From the NCBI RefSeq assembly GCF_024055715.1, contig NZ_JAMXMV010000029.1, forward strand, positions 1 to 64,000: a DNA stretch of 64,000 bases, in the 5' to 3' direction. The notes below the pieces were generated by a model, which did not search any database, was not told the origin of the DNA, and worked only from the letters and a program-made list of their open reading frames with translations. Below, piece by piece: positions 8,692-16,083 of the stretch (its first letter is position 1; the number at the start of each line of letters is the position of its first letter). The stretch is from Actinoallomurus soli (GTDB lineage Bacteria > Actinomycetota > Actinomycetes > Streptosporangiales > Streptosporangiaceae). The position numbers were made by a program, and so were the translations under genes.

Positions 8692-8903
8692 CCCCGGCGG
8701 CCGTCGTCCCGACCGAGGGCGCCGCGCGCCTCGCCGCTGAGGACGCGGGAGGGCCCGCCGTACGGGCTGAGGGAGGGCACGCCGTACGAGGTGAGGATGG
8801 GCCCGTTATAAGGGCTGAGGACGGGTCCGCTAGACGGGCCGGGGGCTGGTACGCCGTACGGGCCGGGGGCGACCCGCGCGACGGCAGGGGAGCGGGCGCA
8901 TGA
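8688..8903 (+). CDS. Possible small repeat-built protein coupled between ruvA and ruvB
   Basis: A 71-residue frame starts at ATG 8688 within the ruvA stop (ATGA) and ends with TGA 8901-8903 inside the ruvB start (ATGA). Residues about 20-60 consist of five degenerate octapeptides ([40 protein letters not shown]) encoded by the 24-bp DNA repeat. There is no recognisable domain. Both junctions are the four-base overlaps used elsewhere in this window for translational coupling, which suggests ribosomes cross it. It may serve only to carry ribosomes from ruvA to ruvB across an expanded repeat, and not make a functional protein. Confidence 0.35.
   Translation: MTPAAVVPTEGAARLAAEDAGGPAVRAEGGHAVRGEDGPVIRAEDGSARRAGGWYAVRAGGDPRDGRGAGA
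8747..8866. repeat. 24-bp degenerate tandem repeat, five copies
   Basis: Units at 8747-8770, 8771-8794, 8795-8818, 8819-8842 and 8843-8866 follow the pattern gggagggcccgccgtacggg plus four bases, with 2-9 differences each. The array lies between ruvA and ruvB and keeps a 24-base (eight-codon) period, leaving one plus-strand frame open. Confidence 0.85.
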
Positions 8904-9937
8904 ACGACGAGCGCTTCGTTTCGCCGATCGCCGACGGCGACGAGAAGGTCATCGAGGCGGCGCTGCGGCCCAAGCGCCTCGACGAGTTCATCGGTCAGGC
9001 GCGGGTCCGCGAGCAGCTGTCGCTCGTGCTGCACAGCGCGCTGCGGCGCGGCCGGGCGCCGGACCACCTGCTGATGTCCGGGCCGCCCGGTCTGGGCAAG
9101 ACCACGCTCGCGATGATCATCGCGGGCGAGCTCGGCGTTCCGCTGCGGATCTCCTCCGGCCCGGCGATCGAGCGCGCCGGTGACCTCGCCGCGGTCCTGT
9201 CCACCCTGTCCGAGGGAGAGGTGCTCTTCCTCGACGAGATCCATCGGATGGCCCGCCCGGCCGAGGAGATGCTGTACGTCGCGATGGAGGACTTCCGGGT
9301 CGACGTCATGGTCGGCAAGGGACCGGGTGCCACCGCCATCCCGCTGGACATCCCCCCGTTCACCCTGGTGGGCGCCACGACCCGTGCCGGGCTGCTGCCG
9401 GCGCCGCTGCGCGACCGGTTCGGGTTCGTCGCGCACATGGACTTCTACGAGCCGGCCGACCTGGAAAAGATCATTCACCGGTCGGCCCGGCTCCTCGACG
9501 TGCGGATGGACGACGCGGGCGCCGCCGAGATCGCCCGGCGCGCCCGTGGCACGCCCCGGATCGCCAACCGGCTGCTGCGGCGGGTCCGCGACTACGCCGA
9601 GGTGCGCGCCGACGGCGTGATCAACGAGGAGATCGCGCGGCAGGCGCTCACGCTGTACGAGGTCGACGCCGACGGCCTGGACCGGCTCGACCGGTCGGTG
9701 CTGGAGGCGCTGCTGACCAAGTTCGGCGGCGGCCCCGTCGGCCTGTCGACGCTCGCCGTCGCCGTGGGGGAGGAGCCGGAGACCGTCGAGGTGGTGGCCG
9801 AGCCGTTCCTGGTGCGCAAGGGGCTCATCGCCCGTACCCCGCGGGGCCGGATCGCGACGCCGGCCGCCTGGCGGCATCTCGGTCTCGCCCCACCGCCCAC
9901 GGCGGCGGGTACGCTTTTCGAGGTAGCGGAGGAGTGA
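8900..9937 (+). CDS. ruvB: Holliday junction branch migration helicase RuvB
   Basis: RuvB is the hexameric AAA+ motor of the RuvAB complex. The 345-residue product contains Walker A (GPPGLGKTT, near residue 61), Walker B (LFLDEIHR), sensor 1 (LVGATTRAG), the arginine finger region (LRDRFG) and the winged-helix C-terminal domain ([12 protein letters not shown] onwards). The start [27 protein letters not shown] is quoted here only in its first part ([18 protein letters not shown]) and is typical. The ATG at 8900 overlaps the stop of the preceding small frame. Confidence 0.98.
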   Translation: MNDERFVSPIADGDEKVIEAALRPKRLDEFIGQARVREQLSLVLHSALRRGRAPDHLLMSGPPGLGKTTLAMIIAGELGVPLRISSGPAIERAGDLAAVLSTLSEGEVLFLDEIHRMARPAEEMLYVAMEDFRVDVMVGKGPGATAIPLDIPPFTLVGATTRAGLLPAPLRDRFGFVAHMDFYEPADLEKIIHRSARLLDVRMDDAGAAEIARRARGTPRIANRLLRRVRDYAEVRADGVINEEIARQALTLYEVDADGLDRLDRSVLEALLTKFGGGPVGLSTLAVAVGEEPETVEVVAEPFLVRKGLIARTPRGRIATPAAWRHLGLAPPPTAAGTLFEVAEE

Positions 9938-9972
9938 CGCGGAACTTCTCGGTGCGCGGGTTCGTCCCGTCA

Positions 9973-10002
9973 TTGCCGGGGTTTCAGATACTCCTTTACA
10001 CT
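9973..10002 (+). promoter_or_regulatory. Putative vegetative promoter for yajC-secDF
   Basis: TTGCCG (9973-9978) and TACACT (9997-10002) are separated by 18 bases, close to the actinobacterial sigma-70-type pattern with a TANNNT -10. The yajC start lies about 90 bases downstream. Identified by eye only. Confidence 0.4.
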
Positions 10003-10094
10003 CCGGAGCTTGGTCGCCGTCTGCAGATGGCACGCCTTTCGCGGCGCGAATAAGTCGACGGCGGGCTCAACACTCACATCGGAAGGATGCCCCG

Positions 10095-10622
10095 GTGCAG
10101 GGCAACACAACAATCACAGCGCTCACTCACGTCGTCGCAGCGAAGAGCGGCGGCAACCCGCTGATGTCGCTGCTTCCCCTGATCCTCATCGTCGTGGTCT
10201 TCTATTTCCTGCTGATCCGCCCGCAGCGCAGGCGGCAGCAGCAGCAGGCCCAGCTGCAGAACCAGCTGGTGCCCGGCCAGCGGGTCATGACGACCGCCGG
10301 CATGCTCGCCACGGTCGCGGCCGTGGAGGACGACGCGCTCGTCCTGGAGATCGCGCCGGGGGTCGAGGCCCGCTTCGTCAAGCAGGCCATCGGCCAGGTC
10401 CTGGACGACTCCTCCGATGAGGAAGAGGATGAGGAGGTCGACGAGGCCGAGGAGCCCGGTCAGGAGCACGCCGCCGACGAGGCGGCGGCCGATGACGAGC
10501 CCGAGGTCGCGCAGGACGACATCGAGCCGAAGACCGACGCGAAGACGGTCGCGGAGGACAAGGCATCAGCGGAAACGTTGAAGGACGGCGAGCAGAGGGC
10601 CGGCAAGAAGCCCTCGGCCTGA
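10095..10622 (+). CDS. yajC: Preprotein translocase accessory subunit YajC
   Basis: YajC is a small inner-membrane partner of SecDF. The 175-residue product has one membrane helix (about residues 21-39, LLPLILIVVVFYFLLIRPQ) followed by the family's basic RPQRRRQQQQ stretch and the QLVPGQRVMTTAGMLATV domain. A long acidic tail (about 105-175, rich in Glu, Asp and Ala) extends beyond the usual length. The GTG at 10095 is preceded by GGAAGG (10081-10086). secD starts 34 bases after the stop, so the three export genes form an operon. Confidence 0.95.
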   Translation: MQGNTTITALTHVVAAKSGGNPLMSLLPLILIVVVFYFLLIRPQRRRQQQQAQLQNQLVPGQRVMTTAGMLATVAAVEDDALVLEIAPGVEARFVKQAIGQVLDDSSDEEEDEEVDEAEEPGQEHAADEAAADDEPEVAQDDIEPKTDAKTVAEDKASAETLKDGEQRAGKKPSA

Positions 10623-10656
10623 CCACCTGACCGTAGACGAAGGACGAAAGACGACC

Positions 10657-12483
10657 GTGGCTCCGCCAAGCAGAAACACTGCAAAACCAGGGCGCGTTCT
10701 CCTCGCGCTGTTCGCGATAGTCGTAGCCCTGGTGGGCCTGATGTTCTGGCAGGGCCAGAAGAAGCCCAAACTGGCCCTAGATCTGGCGGGCGGCACCACC
10801 GTGACGCTCACCGCGGAGCCCACGAAGCCCGGTGCCAAGATCGGTGACTCCGAGATGGGCCAGGCCATCAAGATCATGCGCGAGCGCGTGAACGGCCTGG
10901 GCGTCTCCGAGGCCGAGGTGACCAAGCAGGGCAACAACGTCATCGTCGTCCAGGTGCCCGGACAGGGCCAGGAGCGGGTCGTCAAGACCATCGGGACCAC
11001 GGCGAAGCTGGAGTTCCGCCAGGTCCTGGTCGCCGCGCCGGTGGGCGTTCAGCAGGCGCCGACCCCGGCTCCCAGCCCGACGAGCACGGGCAAGACCAAG
11101 GGGGCGAGCCCCTCCGCCAGCCCGAAGCCATCGGGCAGTGCGAAGCCGTCGGGCAGCGCGAAGCCGTCGGCGTCGGCGAGCGCGACGCCGAAGGGCCGCG
11201 CGCTGGCGGAGGCCCTCACCAAGGCGTCGTCCACGCCGAAGCCGTCCACGTCCGCGAAGCCCTCGGCCCGCCCCAGCGCTTCGCAGTCGCTCACCCCGCA
11301 GCAGCTCCAGCAGTTGCAGCAGCAGCTCCAGCAGCAACAGCAGCAGTCGACCGGTGAGGACTTCTCCGGCGTCGACCCGGCCGTCAAGGCGCAGTTCGAC
11401 AAGCTCACCTGCACCGGCAACGACGTGGGCCAGGGCAGGACGCTCGACCCGGCCAAGCAGGCCGCGGTGTGCGCGAAGCCCGATCCCAAGACCCACAAGG
11501 TCGACTACAAGTTCATCCTGAGCCCGGCGAAGATCTCCGGTGAGCAGGTCACCAAGGCGCAGGCCATGCCGCCGGACCCGCAGAACGGCCGGGTGCAGTG
11601 GGTCGTCAGCCTCGACCTGAACGGCACCGCGACCAAGTCGTTCGCCACCTTCACCCAGCAGGCGGCCGCGCTCGGCGAGAACAACACGCGCAACCACTTC
11701 GCGATCGTCCTCGACGGCACGGTCTACTCCTGGCCGGGCGTCAAGGAGGCGATCACGTCGGGCAACGCGCAGATCGAGGGTCAGTTCAACCAGCAGGACG
11801 CCACCGACCTGGCCAACGTTCTGAAGTACGGCGCGCTGCCGCTGAAGTTCAACCAGAGCTCGATCGAGTCGGTCTCGGCCACCCTCGGCAAGGACCAGCT
11901 CACCGCGGGCCTGCTCGCCGGCGCGATCGGCCTCGGCCTGGTCGTGCTCTACTGCCTCTTCTACTACCGCGGCCTCGGCTTCGTCGCGATCTCCAGCCTG
12001 GCGGTCGCCGGGATCCTCACGTACGAGGCGGTCGTGCTGCTCGGGAAGTTCATCAACTTCCGGATGTCCCTGGCGGGCATCGCCGGTGCGATCGTGGCGA
12101 TCGGCATCACCGCCGACTCCTTCGTCGTCTTCTTCGAACGGCTGCGGGACGAGGTCCGTGAGGGCCGCACGCTCCGCACCGCCGTCGAACGCGGCTGGGT
12201 CCGCGCCCGGCGCACGATCATCGTGGCGGACGCGGTGTCGTTCATCGCCGCCCTGCTGCTCTACTGGTTCGCCATCGGCGGCGTGAAGGGCTTCGCCTTC
12301 ACCCTCGGGCTCACCACGCTGATCGACGTGGTCGTGGTGTTCTTCTTCACCAAGCCGATGGTCACGCTGCTCGCCCGTACGAAGTTCTTCGGCCGGGGCC
12401 ACCGGTTCTCCGGCCTCGACCCGACGACGCTGGGCGTGACCAAACGCGTTCCCACCCGTCCCGTCGGCACGAAGGAGGCCTGA
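10657..12483 (+). CDS. secD: Protein translocase subunit SecD
   Basis: SecD, with SecF, uses the proton gradient to complete protein export. The 608-residue protein has TM1 (about residues 9-28), the DLAGGTTVTL motif, the large periplasmic P1 domain, and five C-terminal membrane helices including AGAIVAIGITADSFVVFFER and GFAFTLGLTTLIDVVVVFFF. P1 contains a long low-complexity insert (about residues 128-232): Ser/Pro/Lys/Ala repeats, then a run in which 14 of 19 residues are Gln (about 213-231). The GTG at 10657 gives the expected N terminus. secF begins five bases after the stop. Confidence 0.97.
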   Translation: MAPPSRNTAKPGRVLLALFAIVVALVGLMFWQGQKKPKLALDLAGGTTVTLTAEPTKPGAKIGDSEMGQAIKIMRERVNGLGVSEAEVTKQGNNVIVVQVPGQGQERVVKTIGTTAKLEFRQVLVAAPVGVQQAPTPAPSPTSTGKTKGASPSASPKPSGSAKPSGSAKPSASASATPKGRALAEALTKASSTPKPSTSAKPSARPSASQSLTPQQLQQLQQQLQQQQQQSTGEDFSGVDPAVKAQFDKLTCTGNDVGQGRTLDPAKQAAVCAKPDPKTHKVDYKFILSPAKISGEQVTKAQAMPPDPQNGRVQWVVSLDLNGTATKSFATFTQQAAALGENNTRNHFAIVLDGTVYSWPGVKEAITSGNAQIEGQFNQQDATDLANVLKYGALPLKFNQSSIESVSATLGKDQLTAGLLAGAIGLGLVVLYCLFYYRGLGFVAISSLAVAGILTYEAVVLLGKFINFRMSLAGIAGAIVAIGITADSFVVFFERLRDEVREGRTLRTAVERGWVRARRTIIVADAVSFIAALLLYWFAIGGVKGFAFTLGLTTLIDVVVVFFFTKPMVTLLARTKFFGRGHRFSGLDPTTLGVTKRVPTRPVGTKEA

Positions 12484-12488
12484 GCCTG

Positions 12489-13640
12489 ATGTCACGCCTG
12501 GGCAACATCGGCGGTCGCCTGCACCGCGGCGAGATCTCGCTCGACTTCGTAGGGCGGCAGAAGACCTGGTACGCCATCTCCGGGCTGATTCTGGTCATCA
12601 GTGTCGTGTCGCTGCTCACCCTCGGCCTGAACTTCGGCGTCGAGTTCAAGGGCGGCACGGTCTTCCAGTTCCCGACGAAGCCGGGGGTGACGACCTCCGA
12701 CGCCCGCGACGCGGTGAAGAGCTCCGGGGTCGTCAAAGAGGACCCCATCGTCCAGAAGACCGGCACGGGCTGGCGGGTCCAGACCGAGAGCCTGAGCTCC
12801 ACGGACGTCACCAAGGTCCAGGACTCGGTGCAGCAGAGGCTGCACCTGGCCAAGCCCGATGACGTCAGCCCGCAGAGCGTCGGCGCGAGCTGGGGTAAGG
12901 ACATCTCGCAGAAGGCCCTCGAGGGTCTGCTCGTCTTCCTGGTCGCGATCATCATCTACCTGTCGATCGCGTTCGAATGGCGGATGGCGGTCGCGGCGAT
13001 CATCGCGCTGGCGCACGACATCCTGATCACGGTCGGCGTCTACTCGCTCGTGCAGTTCGAGGTGACGCCGTCCTCGGTGGTCGGCCTGCTGACCATCCTC
13101 GGCTACTCGCTGTACGACACGGTCGTCGTGTTCGACAAGGTCCGGGAGAACACCCGGTCGCTGACCACCTCGAACACCATGACCTACAGCCAGGCGGCGA
13201 ACCTCGCGGTCAACCAGACCCTGGTCCGGTCGATCAACACGTCGATCATCGCGCTGCTGCCCGTCGCGGGCCTGCTGTTCATCGGCGCCGGCGTGCTCGG
13301 CGCCGGCACCCTGAAGGACCTGGCCCTGGTCCTGTTCGTCGGCATGCTGGCCGGCGCGTACTCCTCGATCTGCATCGCCACGCCGATCGTGGCCGACCTG
13401 CAGGAACGGCAGGAGAAGTACAAGACGCTGGCCAAGCGGGTCGCGGCCAAGGCCAACAGCGCCAAGCGCAAGGCCAAGCCCGAGGTCGAGGTCGCCGAAC
13501 TGCCGCAGGAGGACGTCCCGGACGACGAGGCCGAGGCATCCTCTGTCGGGGCCGGTGTCCGGGTCGTGCAGAATGGTCCGCGGCAACAGCCGCGCCGGGG
13601 CGGCTCCAAGGGACGGCCCAGCGGCAAGAAGAAGCGCTGA
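12489..13640 (+). CDS. secF: Protein translocase subunit SecF
   Basis: The 383-residue partner of SecD. It has TM1 (about 28-48), the LNFGVEFKGGTVFQF motif typical of SecF, a short periplasmic domain, and five C-terminal helices with VVGLLTILGYSLYDTVVVFD and the LVRSINTSIIALLPV block. A hydrophilic tail of about 75 residues (Lys-rich, then acidic, then Arg/Lys-rich) extends into the cytoplasm. A hairpin lies 70 bases after the stop, before apt. Confidence 0.97.
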   Translation: MSRLGNIGGRLHRGEISLDFVGRQKTWYAISGLILVISVVSLLTLGLNFGVEFKGGTVFQFPTKPGVTTSDARDAVKSSGVVKEDPIVQKTGTGWRVQTESLSSTDVTKVQDSVQQRLHLAKPDDVSPQSVGASWGKDISQKALEGLLVFLVAIIIYLSIAFEWRMAVAAIIALAHDILITVGVYSLVQFEVTPSSVVGLLTILGYSLYDTVVVFDKVRENTRSLTTSNTMTYSQAANLAVNQTLVRSINTSIIALLPVAGLLFIGAGVLGAGTLKDLALVLFVGMLAGAYSSICIATPIVADLQERQEKYKTLAKRVAAKANSAKRKAKPEVEVAELPQEDVPDDEAEASSVGAGVRVVQNGPRQQPRRGGSKGRPSGKKKR

Positions 13641-13710
13641 GCCGACACCGGAGCCGCCGTCAACGCCCCGTCGGAGGGCCGGCGCGGCACCGGAGAACAA
13701 GCACTGAGCC

Positions 13711-13746
13711 CATCTCGCGGCGGATCGCCTGATCCGCCGCGAGATG
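13711..13746 (+). terminator. Strong hairpin between secF and apt
   Basis: A perfect 16-bp stem, catctcgcggcggatc (13711-13726) with gatccgccgcgagatg (13731-13746), has a 4-base loop. No T tract follows. An ATG inside the right arm (13744) is in frame with apt but would be buried in the stem, which supports the downstream GTG as the true start. Confidence 0.7.
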
Positions 13747-13764
13747 GCGTCCTTGAGGAGAAAC

Positions 13765-14304
13765 GTGACCTCGCGACCGGTCGACCTGACGAAGCTGATC
13801 AACGAGCGGATCCGCGAGGTCCCCGACTATCCCAAGCCCGGTGTGGTCTTCAAGGACATCACTCCGCTGCTGGCGGACCACACCGCGTTCGCGGCCGTCG
13901 TCGACGCCGTCGTGGCCTACTACGGCCGGGGGACGATCGACAAGGTCGTCGGGATCGAGGCCCGCGGCTTCATCCTGGCGGCTCCCGTCGCCTACCACTT
14001 CGGCGCCGGGTTCGTGCCGGTCCGCAAGAAGGGCAAGCTCCCGGCGGCGACGTACTCCGAGAGCTACGACCTGGAGTACGGCAGCGAGACCATCGAGGTG
14101 CACCAGGACGCTCTCGCGCCCGGCGAGCAGGTGCTCATCGTCGACGACGTGCTGGCCACGGGCGGCACGGCCGCCGCGGCCGCCGACCTCGTCCGCCGCT
14201 CGGGCGCCGAGGTCGCGGGCCTGTCCGTCCTCATCGAGCTCGGCTTCCTCAAAGGCCGGGACCGGCTGCCCGAGCTGGACGTCCACGCCCTCATCCAGGG
14301 CTGA
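13765..14304 (+). CDS. apt: Adenine phosphoribosyltransferase
   Basis: Apt salvages adenine by joining it to PRPP to give AMP. The 179-residue product carries the PRPP-binding motif VLIVDDVLATGGTA (near residue 125) and the N-terminal IREVPDYPKPGVVFKDITPL block typical of APRTs. I prefer the GTG at 13765, which follows GAGGAG (13755-13760), over the ATG at 13744 that lies in a hairpin. apt between secF and relA is a conserved actinobacterial arrangement; here a penicillin-binding protein on the other strand is inserted before relA. Confidence 0.96.
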   Translation: MTSRPVDLTKLINERIREVPDYPKPGVVFKDITPLLADHTAFAAVVDAVVAYYGRGTIDKVVGIEARGFILAAPVAYHFGAGFVPVRKKGKLPAATYSESYDLEYGSETIEVHQDALAPGEQVLIVDDVLATGGTAAAAADLVRRSGAEVAGLSVLIELGFLKGRDRLPELDVHALIQG

Positions 14305-14348
14305 GTAGCCCCCTTCCCGGGGACCCCGCCGCGAGTCCGTGCGCACAG

Positions 14349-14462
14349 CCCTGCGGGTGCGTACGGGCCCGTCCCGTGTCAGGCGTGTCCGCAGGGGCGT
14401 ACGAGCCTGGACCGGCCCGTCCGGGTCCGCGGAGGCGTACGGGTCCTTCCGTGGCGCTGGGC
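14349..14462. repeat. 38-bp degenerate repeat, three copies, between apt and the PBP gene
   Basis: The core gcgtacg recurs at 14359, 14397 and 14435, exactly 38 bases apart, giving units 14349-14386, 14387-14424 and 14425-14462. Copies 2 and 3 share gtccgc, ggcgtacg and parts between; copy 1 is more diverged. The array fills the space between two convergent stop codons. Confidence 0.65.
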
Positions 14463-14463
14463 G

Positions 14464-15903
14464 CTAGTGCACGCCCAGCGCCTGGACCATGCGGTCGACG
14501 ATCGGGCCGGCGGCGTCCGCGCCGAAGCCGCTGCCCTCGGTGACCACAGCGAAGGCGATCTGCGGATTATCGGCCGGGGCGAATCCGGCGAACCACCGCT
14601 CGTTGTACGACAGGCCCGTCTCGGCGGTGCCCGTCTTCCCGGCGATATCGCTGGACACCCTGCCGGCTCCCGTGCCGCTCGCCACGACCTCCCGCATCAT
14701 GTCCCGCAGCTGGCTCGCGGTCTGCGCGCTGGTGGCGTGGAAGAGCTCCTTCGGCGAGGCCGCCTCGATCTCGGACTGGTCCGGGGCGGTGATGCGCTGG
14801 ATGAGGTACGGCTTCATCACCACGCCGCCATGGGCGACCGCGGCGGCGGCGAGGGCCATCTGCAGCGGCGTCGCGGAGACGCTGCCCTGGCCGATGCCGC
14901 TGCGCCCGACGTCGTCGCCGCCCATGTTCTTCGGATAGACGCTGGCGGCGCTGCGCAGGTCGCTCTCGATCGGGATGTGCTGCCCGAACCCGAATCCGGA
15001 CGCCTCGGCGCCCAGGGCCTTCTGGCCCATGTCCAGTGCCAGTTTGCCGAAGGTGCTGTTGCAGGACTGCGCGAACGCCGTGATGAGCGGCAACTGCCCG
15101 CCGTTGCACGGCCCGGAGTCGGCGTCGTTGTGCAGGGGGTTCCCGGAGGGCAGGGTCAGCACCCCGGGAGTGTCGACGGGGCTGTTCTCGTTCAGCCCCT
15201 GCTTGTCCATCCCGGCGGCGGCAGTGATGATCTTGAAGGTCGATCCGGGGGCGAAGCTCTCGTCGATCGCCTTGTCGATGAGCGGGCTGCCGGACGCCTT
15301 GAGCAGCCGGTCGTACGCCTTCGTCGACGCGGTCGTGTCGTGCACCGCGATGCTGTTGGCGTCGAAGGACGGATAGGACGCCATCACCTTGATCGCGCCG
15401 GTCTTCACATCGATGGCGACGGCGGCGGCCCGGCGGGAAGTGCTCGTGCGCAGGGCGTCGTACGTCGCGCGCTGGGCGGCCGGGTCGATCGTCGTGTGCA
15501 CCGTGGCGCCCTGGTTCGTACGGCCGACGATCGCGTCGAACCAGTGCTGGACGGTCAGCCTCGGGTCCGTGCCGGACAGCAGGCTGTCGGCGGCGGCCTC
15601 CACGCCCGTCACGCCGCCGCTCGGCGCGAAGTAGCCGGTGATGGGCGCGAACACCTCGGATTCGGGGTACTCGCGCTGGTACCGGAAATCCTTCTGCCCG
15701 GTGTCGCGCGACCTGGCGATCACCGTGCCGCCCGCCATGATCGGCCCGCGGTTCCGGTTGAACTGCTCGAGGAAGTGCCGGGCGTTGAGAGGGTCGTCAC
15801 GCAGCTTCTGCTCCTGCGCGCCCTGGATGTAGGTGACGTTCACCATGAGCGCCAGGACCAGGAGCAGCGAAAAGATCGTCATCCTTCTGAGTGTCTTGTT
15901 CAT
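14464..15903 (-). CDS. Penicillin-binding protein (class B, PbpA-like transpeptidase)
   Basis: A 479-residue single-pass membrane protein that cross-links peptidoglycan outside the cell. One N-terminal helix (about residues 8-28) precedes a short linking domain and a C-terminal transpeptidase domain. The penicillin-binding motifs are complete: SxxK as Ser221-Thr-Phe-Lys224 in APGSTFK, SxN as SCN in FAQSCNSTF, and KTG in AGKTGTAE. The length and motif order match actinobacterial PbpA, which usually sits beside an FtsW/RodA gene; here it stands alone, divergent from relA. The ATG start (complement of 15901-15903) begins MNKTLRRMTIF, the family's usual N terminus. Confidence 0.93.
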   Translation of the reverse strand: MNKTLRRMTIFSLLLVLALMVNVTYIQGAQEQKLRDDPLNARHFLEQFNRNRGPIMAGGTVIARSRDTGQKDFRYQREYPESEVFAPITGYFAPSGGVTGVEAAADSLLSGTDPRLTVQHWFDAIVGRTNQGATVHTTIDPAAQRATYDALRTSTSRRAAAVAIDVKTGAIKVMASYPSFDANSIAVHDTTASTKAYDRLLKASGSPLIDKAIDESFAPGSTFKIITAAAGMDKQGLNENSPVDTPGVLTLPSGNPLHNDADSGPCNGGQLPLITAFAQSCNSTFGKLALDMGQKALGAEASGFGFGQHIPIESDLRSAASVYPKNMGGDDVGRSGIGQGSVSATPLQMALAAAAVAHGGVVMKPYLIQRITAPDQSEIEAASPKELFHATSAQTASQLRDMMREVVASGTGAGRVSSDIAGKTGTAETGLSYNERWFAGFAPADNPQIAFAVVTEGSGFGADAAGPIVDRMVQALGVH

Positions 15904-16083
15904 GCGTCAAGTTCCTCCGGTGCCGTCCCAGCATCTCGCTAGATCGTCCGGACGTCCCCCCACCCCCGGCTCGGGAGATTCCCCGGTCATCCCCCCGGGC
16001 CGATGACCGGAATGGGAGATGGGCGCCGACTGGAAAACGACAACGGATAAACTGTGGTTCCGACGCATGATTTGGGAGGCTGA

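Noticed and set aside
13744-13764. ATG at 13744 as the apt start
   Set aside because: It lies in the right arm of a 16-bp hairpin and lacks a ribosome-binding site, whereas GTG 13765 has GAGGAG.
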